64,000 nt of DNA from Williamsia sterculiae (GCF_900156495.1 NZ_FTNT01000004.1:124001-188000); one strand, 5' to 3'. Positions 39,085-49,000 are shown, counted from the first letter of the stretch. The notes: generated from the sequence alone by a model not told the origin. Made by a program: numbers and translations.

Positions 39085-39696
39085 ATGGCACATGTCGAGG
39101 CGTCGGTAAGGCGCCCACAGATCATCTCCGCTGCCCGCCGTGTACTCGCGCGGGACGGCGTGGCCAAGACCTCGCTACGCGCCGTCGCCGCCGAGGCCGC
39201 GGTCCCGCTCGGAACTCTGCAGTACGTCTTCCGGTCGAAGGAATTGCTGTTACGGGCGGTCATCGAGGATGTCGTCGGTGAGATCGCCGAGGTGCTCACG
39301 GCGTCGGGCGATCTCGACCGGGGCCTCGCGCACGCCATCCGGCAGGGGTTGACCTCGTTCTGGTCACAACTGGTCACCGGCCATCGCGGACTGCAGATCA
39401 TGCAATACGAGTTGACCGTCTACGCCCTGCGGACCGCCGGCCAGGAGGAATTGGCGCGGTGGCAATACGACCGGTATGCGCGTGTCGTCGCCGAGTGGTG
39501 TGAATCCGCCGCCCACCGCGCCGGTGAGGCGTGTGCCGTGCCCTTCGACCAGCTCGCGCGGGTGATCGTGGCCACCGTGGACGGCCTGATCCTGCAGCAC
39601 GTCTGCGAACCCGACCCCGCCCGCTCGCGGGCGGATCTCGATGTCGCGATACGGATGATCACCGCGACCGCGGAGGTCTCACTCCCGGTCACCTGA
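39085..39696 (+). CDS. TetR-family regulator upstream of the amine oxidase
   Basis: 203 residues from the ATG at 39085, preceded by GTGAGG. Helix-turn-helix PQIISAARRVLARDGVAKTSLRAVAAEAAVPLGTLQYVFRSKELLLRAVI, then a helical C-terminal domain of the BetI-like kind. The amine oxidase gene follows on the same strand after about 100 bases that contain an overlapping set of dyads, so the regulator probably controls it. The ligand is unknown, perhaps a polyamine (inference from context). Confidence 0.88.
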   Translation: MAHVEASVRRPQIISAARRVLARDGVAKTSLRAVAAEAAVPLGTLQYVFRSKELLLRAVIEDVVGEIAEVLTASGDLDRGLAHAIRQGLTSFWSQLVTGHRGLQIMQYELTVYALRTAGQEELARWQYDRYARVVAEWCESAAHRAGEACAVPFDQLARVIVATVDGLILQHVCEPDPARSRADLDVAIRMITATAEVSLPVT

Positions 39697-39750
39697 CCGC
39701 CGACACGTCCCCGCCACCCCTTGCCAGGATGTGACGTGGCTCTTACACTT

Positions 39751-39773
39751 CTGACTGAGTCAGTCGTATGACT
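39751..39773. promoter_or_regulatory. Overlapping inverted repeats, candidate TetR operator
   Basis: Three overlapping dyads: CTGACT-G-AGTCAG (39751-39763), GACTGA-G-TCAGTC (39753-39765) and AGTC-GTAT-GACT (39762-39773). They lie 26 bases before the amine oxidase start and directly behind the TetR gene. Confidence 0.6.
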
Positions 39774-39798
39774 TAAGACCGAGCAGGAGCAGATGCAC

Positions 39799-41154
39799 AT
39801 GAGCGACGTCGACGTCATCGTCGTAGGAGCCGGCCTCAGCGGCCTGAGCGCGGCGCGCGCACTGGTCGCGACTGGTAGATCCGTGAAGATCCTCGAAGCT
39901 CGCGATCGGGTCGGCGGTCGGACCGAGGGCGGGACGCTGGCCGGCGCCCCCGTCGAACTCGGCGGCACCTGGTTGGGTGAGGGACACACCGAGATGTACG
40001 CACTCGTTGGCGAACTCGGCCTGTCGACCTTCCCCACCTGGAACGATGCGGGCGAGTTGCTGCTCGACCTGCTGGGCAAGCAGTCGCGCCTGGCCCCGAC
40101 CAAGGGCGCCACACCGAAACTGAATCCGATCGCGCTGGCCGACCTGGCACAGGGGTTGCTGCGGTACGAGCGACTGGCGCGCAGCATCGATCCGAACCGG
40201 CCATGGGCCCACTCGAAGGCCCAGGAGTGGGACGGGCAGACCTACGAGACCTGGGTGCGGCGCAACCTGCGCACCCCCACCGGTCGCGCGTACTTCCGCA
40301 CCATCGCCGAGGCGTTGTACTCGGCCGACAGCACCGACCTGTCGCTGCTGCACTCGCTCTTCTACACCCGGAGCAACGGCGATCTCGAGACCCTGGTGTC
40401 CGTCGACAAAGGAGCGCAGAAGGACCGGGTGGTGGGCGGATCGGTGCTGGTGTCGCAGCGGTTGGCCGACGACCTCGACATCGTGCTCGACGCCCCGGTC
40501 GCCGCGGTGTCCCAGGACGCCGCCGGGGTGACCGTGACGACCCGTTCCGGCCCGCGGTTCACCGCCGACCGCGTGATCATGGCGATCCCCCCGACCCTGG
40601 CCGGGCGGATCACCTACGACCCGATCATGCCGCCGTGGCGTGATCAACTCACCCAGCGCACGCCGGCCGGTACGGTCATCAAGACATTCGCCGCGTATCC
40701 CACACCGTTCTGGCGGTCGCGGGGTCTCAACGGTCAGGCCATCTCCGCCGACGGACCGGTGAAGGTCACTTTCGACGTGTCACCGCCCGACGGTGACGTG
40801 GGGATCCTCCTGGGGTTCGTCGAGGGATCCGAGGCGCGGGTGTGGCAGCGACTCGCCGAACCCGAGCGGCGCCTCCAGGTGATCGACTGCTTCGTGCGCT
40901 ATTTCGGAGCGGAGGCGGCACATCCAACCGAGTACATCGAGAAGGACTGGACCAGAGAGGAATTCACCCGCGGTTGCTACGGCGCGCACTTCGGACCAGG
41001 CACCTGGACCAGTTACGGTAACACTCTGCGCGAACCCGTGAACCGGGTGCATTGGGCCGGAGCCGAATACGCTGTCGAATGGAACGGCTACATGGAGGGC
41101 GCCGTGCGGTCGGGGCGGACCACGGCGGACGAGGTGGTGCGGTCGCTGCGGTGA
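39799..41154 (+). CDS. Flavin monoamine oxidase (putrescine-oxidase-like)
   Basis: 451 residues. FAD enzyme of the MAO/putrescine oxidase family, oxidising amines to aldehydes with H2O2. Seen: N-terminal VDVIVVGAGLSGLSAARAL and LEARDRVGGRTEGG, and the C-terminal RGCYGAHFGPGTWTSYGNTLREP that lines up with human MAO; Cys393 matches the cysteine that binds FAD covalently. GAEYAVEWNGYMEGAVRSG closes the FAD site. The ATG at 39799 was chosen because AGGAG at 39785-39789 is 9 bases from it but only 3 from the ATG at 39793. Probably controlled by the TetR gene before it. Confidence 0.92.
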   Translation: MSDVDVIVVGAGLSGLSAARALVATGRSVKILEARDRVGGRTEGGTLAGAPVELGGTWLGEGHTEMYALVGELGLSTFPTWNDAGELLLDLLGKQSRLAPTKGATPKLNPIALADLAQGLLRYERLARSIDPNRPWAHSKAQEWDGQTYETWVRRNLRTPTGRAYFRTIAEALYSADSTDLSLLHSLFYTRSNGDLETLVSVDKGAQKDRVVGGSVLVSQRLADDLDIVLDAPVAAVSQDAAGVTVTTRSGPRFTADRVIMAIPPTLAGRITYDPIMPPWRDQLTQRTPAGTVIKTFAAYPTPFWRSRGLNGQAISADGPVKVTFDVSPPDGDVGILLGFVEGSEARVWQRLAEPERRLQVIDCFVRYFGAEAAHPTEYIEKDWTREEFTRGCYGAHFGPGTWTSYGNTLREPVNRVHWAGAEYAVEWNGYMEGAVRSGRTTADEVVRSLR

Positions 41155-41192
41155 GGCCGGTGCGCGATCCGTATAACGGGGACGACTAACGC

Positions 41193-41594
41193 TCACCACA
41201 CCTGCTGAACCCAGAGCGGATACGACGGGTCAGAGGGTGTGATCCCGAAGGCGACACGCCCACCCGAATGGGCCGCAGCTTCGCTTACAACCTGCTGACC
41301 GGTGACGTTGTTCCACACTTGATGCTTACCAGGGCGGTAGTAGTCACCCTTGCTGTAGCGGCTACCTGACTCCAACGTCACCCGCCATCGATCGTTACCC
41401 AACACAGCGTTGATCACATTGCCGGCACCCACCTGCGCGGCGGCGACAGTCTCAGCATGGTCGAGCAACACCACAGTGGTCTGACCGTGATTTGTGGGAT
41501 AGATGTCGGCTGCGTTGGCCGCGCCAGTGCCTAAGACTCCGGCAAAAACTGCGCCGGTAGCAATCGCGCAACCAATGACCGATCCTTGTTTCAT
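41193..41594 (-). CDS. Small secreted protein of unknown function
   Basis: 133 residues. Sec signal peptide MKQGSVIGCAIATGAVFAGV with a likely cut after ANA (about residue 28), leaving a mature domain of about 105 residues containing LLDHAETVAAAQVGAGNVIN and WVQQVW at the end. No cysteine is seen in the mature part. Base composition is lower in GC than the flanking genes. It stands in a gene-poor stretch next to tRNA-Thr. Family not recognised; similar small secreted proteins occur in Gordonia-type genomes (from memory, unverified). Confidence 0.78.
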   Translation of the reverse strand: MKQGSVIGCAIATGAVFAGVLGTGAANAADIYPTNHGQTTVVLLDHAETVAAAQVGAGNVINAVLGNDRWRVTLESGSRYSKGDYYRPGKHQVWNNVTGQQVVSEAAAHSGGRVAFGITPSDPSYPLWVQQVW

Positions 41595-41712
41595 CGTTCC
41601 TCCAAACTAGACAATATGATGGGCGTGTTGCCGTGGAAGCCGAGCGCAGCGTGACGGTCTACCACGGCAACGGTAGATAGCCGACAAGACTGAAAAACTC
41701 TGCGCCTTAGTC

Positions 41713-41889
41713 TTGCGGTTGCGACGATGGGCGATCCTGGCGGTTTGCGTCGGTGGTGGCCTGATGGCGGTTCATCATCTGGCGGCGGCGATTTACGTGC
41801 TAATGGGGTCATGGGTTGCGCCGTTCGAGGACCACTACACATCCCGCAGCCACGACCGCGCTCGCAGCGTCAACCCAGATACGACGTGA
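41713..41889 (+). CDS. Possible 58-residue membrane protein with TTG start
   Basis: A frame with TTG start (41713 or 41719) reads LRLRRWAILAVCVGGG, then LMAVHHLAAAIYVLMGSWV and a polar tail APFEDHYTSRSHDRAR. The pattern (basic N-terminus, one long hydrophobic helix, polar tail) and codon choice look coding. There is no ATG/GTG at a useful place and no ribosome site. A different frame starting with ATG at 41727 has poor protein character. It is divergent from the small secreted protein gene. Confidence 0.35.
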   Translation: MRLRRWAILAVCVGGGLMAVHHLAAAIYVLMGSWVAPFEDHYTSRSHDRARSVNPDTT

Positions 41890-42318
41890 CCAGTCCACGC
41901 GACCATGACCTCCAAAGTCATCCACCCATGTATGGCGGTAACCCGCCTTATAGTCGGGAACTGTGACACGCGGATTCACCCATCACAAGCGGAAAATCGC
42001 CACCGCAAAGTGCGTGGACCGTGGTCCGAATACATCACTGCTGATCAGGGGGATGAACCCGAATTGGCGTCGTTGAGCGCAACCGCTTTCTGTGACCAAA
42101 CTGTCATTCGGCAGCAAAATCATCTGCCGCATTCGTCCGAATTCCGCCCGGTGTGGGTTGCCCGAACACCTGTCACAGAGGTATTGCTGCGGCCCGATCG
42201 ACGACATATAGCGACCTGCGCCAGCACCCGACAGAGAGCCTGTACATCGAAACGTCGCGTCGAGCTCGTGCTTCCAGCTGCTCGACGGGCAACCCGGACT
42301 CGATGCCCGCGACCTATC
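41890..42318. other. Gene-poor stretch beside tRNA-Thr
   Basis: 429 bases with lower GC than the rest of the window and no frame of convincing protein character in either direction. I looked for a second copy of the tRNA 3' end (an attachment-site duplicate) between 41155 and 42318 and did not see one. It may be decayed foreign DNA or simple spacer. Confidence 0.55.
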
Positions 42319-42394
42319 TGGAGCCGCCTAGGAGAATCGAACTCCTGACCTATTCATTACGAGTGAATCGCTCTACCGACTGAGCTAAGGCGGC
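42319..42394 (-). tRNA. tRNA-Thr (anticodon CGT)
   Basis: Read on the minus strand: acceptor stem GCCGCCT/AGGCGGC (7 perfect pairs), D arm GCTC...GAGC, anticodon stem ATTCA/TGAAT around loop CTCGTAA giving anticodon CGT (decodes ACG), T arm AGGAG-TTCGATT-CTCCT. The 3' CCA is encoded (42319-42321). 73 bases without CCA. Confidence 0.97.
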
Positions 42395-42479
42395 GCGCCG
42401 CCCGCAGGCAGCACGAATGAGTGTAACGAGGCGCCGGTGGGACACCAAACCGCCTCGGCCCTCGGGGACGCGAGTCGGA

Positions 42480-43742
42480 TCAGTGTGCGAGCGCGGCGCC
42501 GATCCGGGCGACCATCGCGTCGACGGCGAACCGGGGTTTGACGTTCAGCCCGAGTACCTCGCGGCATTCCAGCACCGCCTCGATGCACTCGAGCAGCTCC
42601 TCGGGCCGCGCGTAAGCCCCCATGTCCGCCGACTGCTTGCTCATGTCCGGGTGCATCATCGCCACCGGGCTCGCATACGAGGCCGCCAACCCGTCACGGA
42701 ACAGAGCGGCCAGGTCGACGAGAGCCAGGTCGAGTGTGTCGCGCGACATCCGAGTGGTGCGCGACTTCTGTCTCTTCTCCAAGTCTTTGATGATCCCGGC
42801 GGATCCGCGCAGCGCACCCGCAGCACCCTTGCCGGTGCCGCCCGCACCCAGCGCCGTGCGCAGTTCCTCACGTTCGGGTTCGTCGAGTTCGGCGCTGATG
42901 GCCTTGGCGGCTGCATCCGCGGCGGCAACCAGGGCCTCGGCCGCGGCGTAGGCGGTGCTCTCAGCTGTCGCCGCACGCGCCAGCCCCAGCGCATCCATCC
43001 TGGCCCGGCGCGCATCCGGGTCGGTGGCGAGCCGTCGCGCGCGCCCCACGTGCCCCCCGCTGACCGACGCCGCCCACCGTGCGGTCGTCTCCTCAACCGC
43101 ATCGCGCTCGGTCAGCACGGCGGCAATGGCATCGACGGAGGGGACCGTCAATGCGACGTGCCGACAGCGCGAACGGAGGGTCACCGCGATGTCCTCGGGA
43201 TCGATCGACGGAGCACACAACAGGAACACCGTCCGCGGCGGCGGTTCCTCGACCATCTTGAGCAGCGCGTTGGCCGCCCCCTCCGTCAACCGATCGGCAT
43301 CCTCGACGATGACCACCTGCCAGCGTCCGGTGCTGGGGCGCCGCGCCGCGGTGGCCACCACCTCACGCATCAGCTTGACGGGCAGGCTCAGTCCCTCGGG
43401 CACGATATGGCGGACATCGCCGTGGGTACCCGCCATCACGGTGGTGCAGGCGTGACAGTGTCCGCAGCCCAGTTCGTCGGGGGTCTGGCACTGCAGTGCG
43501 GCCGCGAAACACTTCGCCGCGACCGAGCGGCCGCTGCCGGGCGGACCGGTGAACAGCCAGGCGTGGGTCATCGAGGCACGTGACTGCGGCGCCTCGCTGA
43601 CGGGAGCGACGTCAAGACCGAGCAGGTCCGCGTCGTTCGGGGCGTTGAGCGCGGCAGCCGCATGCCAGGCCGCCGCGGCCGCCTGCCGCAGCTCCGCAAC
43701 GACCGCGGACTGGCCGACCAATCGCTCGAACACCGTGGTCAC
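42480..43742 (-). CDS. holB: DNA polymerase III subunit delta'
   Basis: 420 residues. Clamp-loader subunit, AAA+ fold. Seen: FTGPPGSGRSVAAKCFA, a Walker A-like loop in which the usual Lys is Arg (delta' need not bind ATP); a zinc module CQTPDELGCGHCHAC; VVIVEDADRLTEGAANALLKMVEEPP (degenerate Walker B with the sensor region); and SRCRHVAL. It corresponds in position to Rv3644c: back-to-back with an adenylyl cyclase gene and near topA. Length is typical for the actinobacterial form with its extended C-terminal part. Confidence 0.92.
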   Translation of the reverse strand: MTTVFERLVGQSAVVAELRQAAAAAWHAAAALNAPNDADLLGLDVAPVSEAPQSRASMTHAWLFTGPPGSGRSVAAKCFAAALQCQTPDELGCGHCHACTTVMAGTHGDVRHIVPEGLSLPVKLMREVVATAARRPSTGRWQVVIVEDADRLTEGAANALLKMVEEPPPRTVFLLCAPSIDPEDIAVTLRSRCRHVALTVPSVDAIAAVLTERDAVEETTARWAASVSGGHVGRARRLATDPDARRARMDALGLARAATAESTAYAAAEALVAAADAAAKAISAELDEPEREELRTALGAGGTGKGAAGALRGSAGIIKDLEKRQKSRTTRMSRDTLDLALVDLAALFRDGLAASYASPVAMMHPDMSKQSADMGAYARPEELLECIEAVLECREVLGLNVKPRFAVDAMVARIGAALAH

Positions 43743-43812
43743 GCCCCCACCCTAACGGTCGGTCCGGACACCCGAACCGCGGCAACCGGCCTCGTCGTGA
43801 CCCCTCATCCCA

Positions 43813-43827
43813 TATAGGTTTGACGGG
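43813..43827 (+). promoter_or_regulatory. -10 box before the adenylyl cyclase gene
   Basis: TATAGG at 43813-43818 lies 8 bases before the GTG at 43827, with no ribosome site between; a leaderless start is likely. Confidence 0.4.
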
Positions 43828-45368
43828 TGCCGGAGAACCGTACTGTGCCTGCGCGGGCCATTCATCTGCTGCGCTGGCTCTGGGGTACGCCGTGGCCGGT
43901 ACTCGCCCTGGACCTGCTGCGTGCTCACCTCATCGGGGCCCTCTTCACCTTCGCCTTCCTGCGCTTCGGGATGCCCACCCAGGACTCGTTGCGGGTGAAC
44001 GAGATCGCCGCCATCTATCAACTGGTGTTCTTCGCCTACCTCCTCATCGCGATGGCCATCGGCGGATACGCGAGCATCCTGCTGACCTTGCCGGTACTGG
44101 TGTGGCATCGACGACGCAGCCGGTTGGACAACGCCTTCGCGCGTCGTCGGGCACTGCGGCTACCGGTGCTGCTCACCCTGGTCAACCTCGTGTTGTGGAT
44201 CATCGGCGGCATCGTGTTCGCGCTCCTCACCCTCACCCTGTCGCGACGGATGGCGGTCATCGTGGCCATCGGCTCGATGGTCGGAGCGGCGGTCACCTGT
44301 GTGCTCGGTTATCTGCAGTCGGAACGGGTACTGCGGCCCATCACCGCAGCCGCCATGGCGAACAACCCGTCCGCCGCGATCACCCCCAGCGTCTCCACCC
44401 GGATCGTGCTGTTCTGGCTGGTGGCGGTGGCCTGTCCACTGGGGATCATCGTGCTGTTGGTGGTCTCGCAGAAGACACAGGCCATCAACACCGACGCAGT
44501 GGGATTGCAACGACCCATCCTGTGGATGGCGGCGGCCGCCCTCGTCTTCGGGGTCATCGGTCTGTCCAGGCTGATCTCGGCGGTCCGAGACCCCATCCGC
44601 CAACTGCAGGCCGCCCAACGCGAGGTCAGCGCGGGCAATCTCGACACCTCGGTGCGCATCTACGACGGCAGCGACCTCGGACGACTGCAAGCGGGATTCA
44701 ACGACATGGTCGACGAATTGCGCGAGCGACAGGTGCTGCGCAACCTGTTCGGCCGCTACGTCGGTGAGGACGTTGCCCGCCGAGCCATCGAGACCGGCAC
44801 CGAACTCGGCGGTGAGGAGCGCTATGTCGGGGTGTTGTTCGTCGACATCGTCGGTTCCACCCGACTGGCCGTGAACAGACCACCCCGTGAGGTGGTGGAC
44901 ATGCTCAACGAGTTCTTCCGTGTGGTCGTGGACGTGGTCGCCAGCCATGGCGGCTTCGTGAACAAGTTCCAGGGTGATGCGGCACTGGCCGTTTTCGGTG
45001 CACCGCTGGACCTCGACGACTTCGCCGGTTCGGCGCTCGCCGCCGCCCGCGAACTGCGCATCGAACTCGAACGCACTCTCGGCGACACCGACATCGGGAT
45101 CGGGGTGTCCGCGGGAAAGGCGATCGCCGGTCACATCGGTGCCGAACAGCGCCTCGAGTACACGGTGATCGGCGACCCGGTGAACGAGGCGGCCCGGCTC
45201 ACCGAGATGGCCAAGGACGAACCCAGCCGGGTCCTCGCCTCGGCGCGTGCGGTGTTCCTGGCGTCGGATTCCGAAGCCGCCTGCTGGGAGATCGGCGAAG
45301 GGGTGGAGCTGCGCGGTCGCGGTATCGAGACCCGGCTCGCGCGGCCGAAGTTCGGCTGCGTCTCCTAG
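43827..45368 (+). CDS. Membrane class III adenylyl cyclase with HAMP domain
   Basis: 513 residues. Six hydrophobic helices (about residues 20-250), a HAMP domain (RLISAVRDPIRQLQAAQREVSAGNLDTSVRIYDGSDLGRLQAGFNDMVDELRERQ) and a C-terminal class III cyclase domain with LFVDIVGSTRLA (metal Asp), FVNKFQGDAALAVFGAP and GDPVNEAARL (Asn/Arg of the transition-state site). The layout matches M. tuberculosis Rv3645, a membrane adenylyl cyclase. Back-to-back with holB. Its last four bases overlap the convergent small membrane gene. Confidence 0.93.
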   Translation: MPENRTVPARAIHLLRWLWGTPWPVLALDLLRAHLIGALFTFAFLRFGMPTQDSLRVNEIAAIYQLVFFAYLLIAMAIGGYASILLTLPVLVWHRRRSRLDNAFARRRALRLPVLLTLVNLVLWIIGGIVFALLTLTLSRRMAVIVAIGSMVGAAVTCVLGYLQSERVLRPITAAAMANNPSAAITPSVSTRIVLFWLVAVACPLGIIVLLVVSQKTQAINTDAVGLQRPILWMAAAALVFGVIGLSRLISAVRDPIRQLQAAQREVSAGNLDTSVRIYDGSDLGRLQAGFNDMVDELRERQVLRNLFGRYVGEDVARRAIETGTELGGEERYVGVLFVDIVGSTRLAVNRPPREVVDMLNEFFRVVVDVVASHGGFVNKFQGDAALAVFGAPLDLDDFAGSALAAARELRIELERTLGDTDIGIGVSAGKAIAGHIGAEQRLEYTVIGDPVNEAARLTEMAKDEPSRVLASARAVFLASDSEAACWEIGEGVELRGRGIETRLARPKFGCVS

Positions 45369-45640
45369 CTGTTGCCGGTTTCCCGGTCGGTGGTCGCCCG
45401 CCGGCGACGCCACCACGACCTGATGCCCGCGGCGGCCGCCAACGCGATCACGATCGGCGGGAGGGCCGCGGGCCAGACTGCGGAGAAACTGATCAACGCG
45501 ATCATGACGTCGACGCCGATGAACGAGAGTGCGGCGAGATACGCCATCGTCGACAGGGCGCCGAGGCGCAGAGCGAGATCGGTGATCGCGATACGCAGTC
45601 GCATCCAGATGGGCAAGGCATGGCGGAGCAGGTGGGACAT
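45365..45640 (-). CDS. Small membrane protein, unknown
   Basis: 91 residues with two hydrophobic helices (about 28-50 and 55-72) and a strongly basic C-terminus (WWRRRRATTDRETGNS). A GGAG site precedes the ATG. It converges with the cyclase gene (four-base overlap) and lies in the same place as small hypothetical genes near Rv3642c/Rv3643 in M. tuberculosis, without my being able to compare sequences. Family not recognised. Confidence 0.65.
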   Translation of the reverse strand: MSHLLRHALPIWMRLRIAITDLALRLGALSTMAYLAALSFIGVDVMIALISFSAVWPAALPPIVIALAAAAGIRSWWRRRRATTDRETGNS

Positions 45641-45704
45641 GGTCGTCTCCGGGTGACGTGGGTCAGGGGATCGTCTGGATCACCCCGCCCGACGTCGTCG
45701 GAGC

Positions 45705-46016
45705 TCAGGCGATCCGCACCCCACGTCCGGGCGCGCGCGGCATCGGCCGCCCACTCGAGGACGGGTCGCAGACCCGTGGCACGCGCTGACGGGTGTCATC
45801 GGGGAATTCGGGGTCGGTCAGCGGACCGGTCCCTGCCGGAGGCAGAGGACGCAGTGTCGCCACCACCGCATGCGCCGCCGCGAGCACGGACACGCCGAGC
45901 AGGGTCGCACCGCAGGCGATCAGAAGGCCGATCACCGCCGCATGGCCCGATGTCGCGAGCAGCGCCCCGACCGTCGCGCAGAGGAACTGCGCGACGACGA
46001 ATGCGGGGGGCATCAC
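45705..46016 (-). CDS. Small membrane protein, DUF6412-like ending
   Basis: 103 residues from the GTG at 46016 (ATG at 46013 equally possible; AAGGA 7-10 bases upstream). Two hydrophobic helices in the first 60 residues, then a Pro/Arg-rich tail PRVCDPSSSGRPMPRAPGRG that resembles the DPDAAGRPRPRAPG ending of DUF6412 proteins (recalled, not compared). The start is 4 bases after the topA stop, so it is probably translated from the topA message. Confidence 0.65.
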   Translation of the reverse strand: MMPPAFVVAQFLCATVGALLATSGHAAVIGLLIACGATLLGVSVLAAAHAVVATLRPLPPAGTGPLTDPEFPDDTRQRVPRVCDPSSSGRPMPRAPGRGVRIA

Positions 46017-46019
46017 CGG

Positions 46020-49000
46020 TCAGTCCTTCGCGGTGCCCGACTCGGTCTTCGGCGCTGCCGTCTTCGTCGCCGGAGCCTTCTTGGCTGCGGTCTTCTTGGC
46101 TGCGGTCTTCTTGGCGGCCGTCTTCTTGGCTGGGGTCTTCTTCGCGGTGGCCTTGGCCGGGGCCTTCTTGGCCGCCGTCTTCTTAGCCGCCGTCTTCTTT
46201 GCCGCCGTCTTCTTCGCCGGCGCCTTCTTGGCCCGCTTCTTCGCCGGACCACGGGCACGACGTTCGGCCAGCAGCTCCATTCCCCGCTCCGGGGTGATCG
46301 ACGCGACGTCGTCGCCCTTGCGCAGGCTGGCGTTGGTCTCACCGTCGGTCACGTACGGACCGAAACGTCCGTCCTTGATGACCATCGGCGAACCACTGAC
46401 CGAGTCGGTACCGAGTTCACGCAGCGGCGGTGCGGCCGCGGCTCGACCGCGACGCTTTGGCTCGGAATAGATCTTCAGCGCCTCGTCGAGAGTGATGTCG
46501 AAGATCTGGTTCTCCGTGGTCAGCGACCGGGAGTCGGTGCCCCGCTTGAGGTACGGCCCGTATCGGCCGTTCTGCGCGGTGATCTCGTCACCGCTGGCCG
46601 GGTCGGTGCCCACCACCCTCGGCAGGGACAGCAACAACAGCGCGTCGTCGAGGGTGACGCTCGCGATGTCCATCGACTTGAACAGCGACCCCGTCCGCGG
46701 CTTGGGCCCGGTCTTCTTCGCTGCGGTCTTCTTCGCTGTTTTCTTTGCCGGTGCCTTGGCGGTGGTTCGCTCGGTTCCGACCGCGGTGTCGGCCATGGTG
46801 GTCGCGGTCCCCCCGCCACCTGACGCCCCGCCGCCGTCGAGAGGTTGCGGCGCGTCGGGAGGGGTCATCGCCGGGGCCGGCGACCCCCCACTGTCGTCGC
46901 CCTCTCCCTTGTCCGCTTCCGGATCCGGCAGGATCTCGGTGACGTAGGGGCCGAAACGCCCTTCCTTGGCGACGATCTCGTGCCCGCTGGCCGGGTCGAC
47001 ACCCAACGAGCGCCCCTCCTGCGGGGTGGCGAACAGCTTCTCCGCGACATCCAGGGTCAGTTCGTCGGGCGTGATGTCATCGGGGATGTTGGCACGCTGG
47101 GTCTGCGGCTCACCGCTCACCAGACCGGTGACCCGCTCGAGGTACGGGCCGTACCGACCGACACGGACGAAGACCGGTCGACCCTCGGAGTCGTCGAACA
47201 GCCTGATGGAGTTGACCTCTCGGGCGTCGATCTCCTCGAGGTTGACCCCCACCAGCTGCTTGAGCCCGTGTCTGCCGAGCTCAGAGGCATCGAGATCGAC
47301 CGCGGTCACCTCACCGCCGGGGACGGCGCCGTCACCGAAGTAGAAGCGGGTGAGCCAGGCGACCCGGTTCTCGTCGCCCGCGGCGATCCGGTCGAGATCG
47401 TCTTCCAGCGACGCGGTGAAGTCGTAATCGACCAGCCCGCCGAAGTAGCCCTCCAACAACCCGACCACGGCGAACGCCACCCACGACGGGACCAGAGCGG
47501 ATCCCTTCTTGAGCACGTACCCGCGGTCCTGGATGGTCCCGATGATCGATGCGTAGGTCGACGGCCTGCCGATCCCCAACTCCTCGAGCACCTTGACCAG
47601 GGACGCCTCGGTCAGTCGGGCGGGCGGGTTGGTGGAGTGACCGTCGGCCTCGAGGTCGACCGCGGTCAACGACTGACCCTCGGTCAACCGCGGCAGGCGA
47701 CTCTCCTCGTTGTCGGCCTGACCACCCGCCTGTTCATCGACGGTCTCGACGTAGGCCGACAGGAACCCCGGGAACGTGATGGTGCGGCCGGACGCGGCGA
47801 AGGTACAGCGTTCACCGGTCGATGCGGTGCCCGCGATCCGCAGGCTCATCGTGGTGCCGCGGGCGTCGGCCATCTGCGAGGCGATGGTCCGCTGCCAGAT
47901 CAGCTCGTAGAGCCGGAAATCATCGGAGTCCAGTGCCGAGGCCACCTGACCCGGGGTGCGGAAGCTCTCACCGGCCGGCCGGATCGCCTCGTGCGCCTCC
48001 TGGGCGTTCTTGACCTTCCGGTTGTACTGGCGCGGAGTGGGATGGACGAAGTTGTCGCCGTACAGCTCCCGGGCCTGGGCACGTGCCGCGCTGATGGCCG
48101 ACTCGGACAGCGAGGTCGAGTCGGTGCGCATGTAGGTGATGTAGCCGTTCTCGTACAGTCGCTGCGCGATCCGCATGGTGCGGTCGGAGCTGAACCGTAG
48201 TTTGCGACCGGCCTCCTGCTGCAGCGTCGAGGTCATGAACGGTGGGTACGGACGCCGCGTATACGGCTTCTCCTCCACCGACACCACCGACAGCGAGACG
48301 TCCTGCAGACCTGCCGCCAGGGCGGTCGCCCGCTGTTGGTCCAGGATCACCACACCGTCGGACTTCTTGAGCGTGCCGGTGGCGTCGAAGTCACGGCCCA
48401 CGGCGACACGGTTGTCGTCGATGCCGACCAGTCGCGCCTTGAACCGCGGTGGCGTGGCCTCGGAGCCGGCGTCGAGGGTCGCCGCGATGTCCCAGTAGGC
48501 GGCCGAGACGAAGGCCATCCGCTCACGTTCGCGGTCGACGATGATGCGGGTGGCGACCGACTGCACTCGGCCCGCCGACAACTTCGGCATGACCTTCTTC
48601 CACAGCACCGGCGAGACCTCGTAGCCGTACAGGCGGTCGAGGATGCGCCGGGTCTCCTGGGCGTCGACGAGGTCGTCGTCGAGTTCGCGGGTGTTCTCCG
48701 CGGCGGCCCGGATCGCCGATTCGGTGATCTCGTGGAAGACCATCCGTTTGACGGGCACGTTCGGCTTGAGGATCTGCAGCAGGTGCCAGGCGATGGCCTC
48801 GCCCTCGCGGTCACCGTCCGTGGCCAGGTACAGCTCGTCGGCCTGCTTGAGCAGCGACTTCAACTCGGTGACCGTGGCCTTCTTGTCGGGCGACACCACG
48901 TACAGGGCCTCGAACTCGTCGTCGACGTTGACACCGAGGCGTGCCCAGGGCTGCCCCTTGTACTTGGCGGGCACGTCCGCAGCACCCCGCGGCAGGTCGC

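Noticed and set aside
41591-41842. 83-residue leftward frame next to the secreted protein
   Set aside because: Pro/Arg/Ser-rich, no helix or signal pattern, and it runs through the region in front of the secreted protein's start.
41155-42394. Integrated phage or genomic island with att sites at tRNA-Thr
   Set aside because: No integrase, and no duplicate of the tRNA 3' end was seen in the window; kept only as a weak possibility in the findings.
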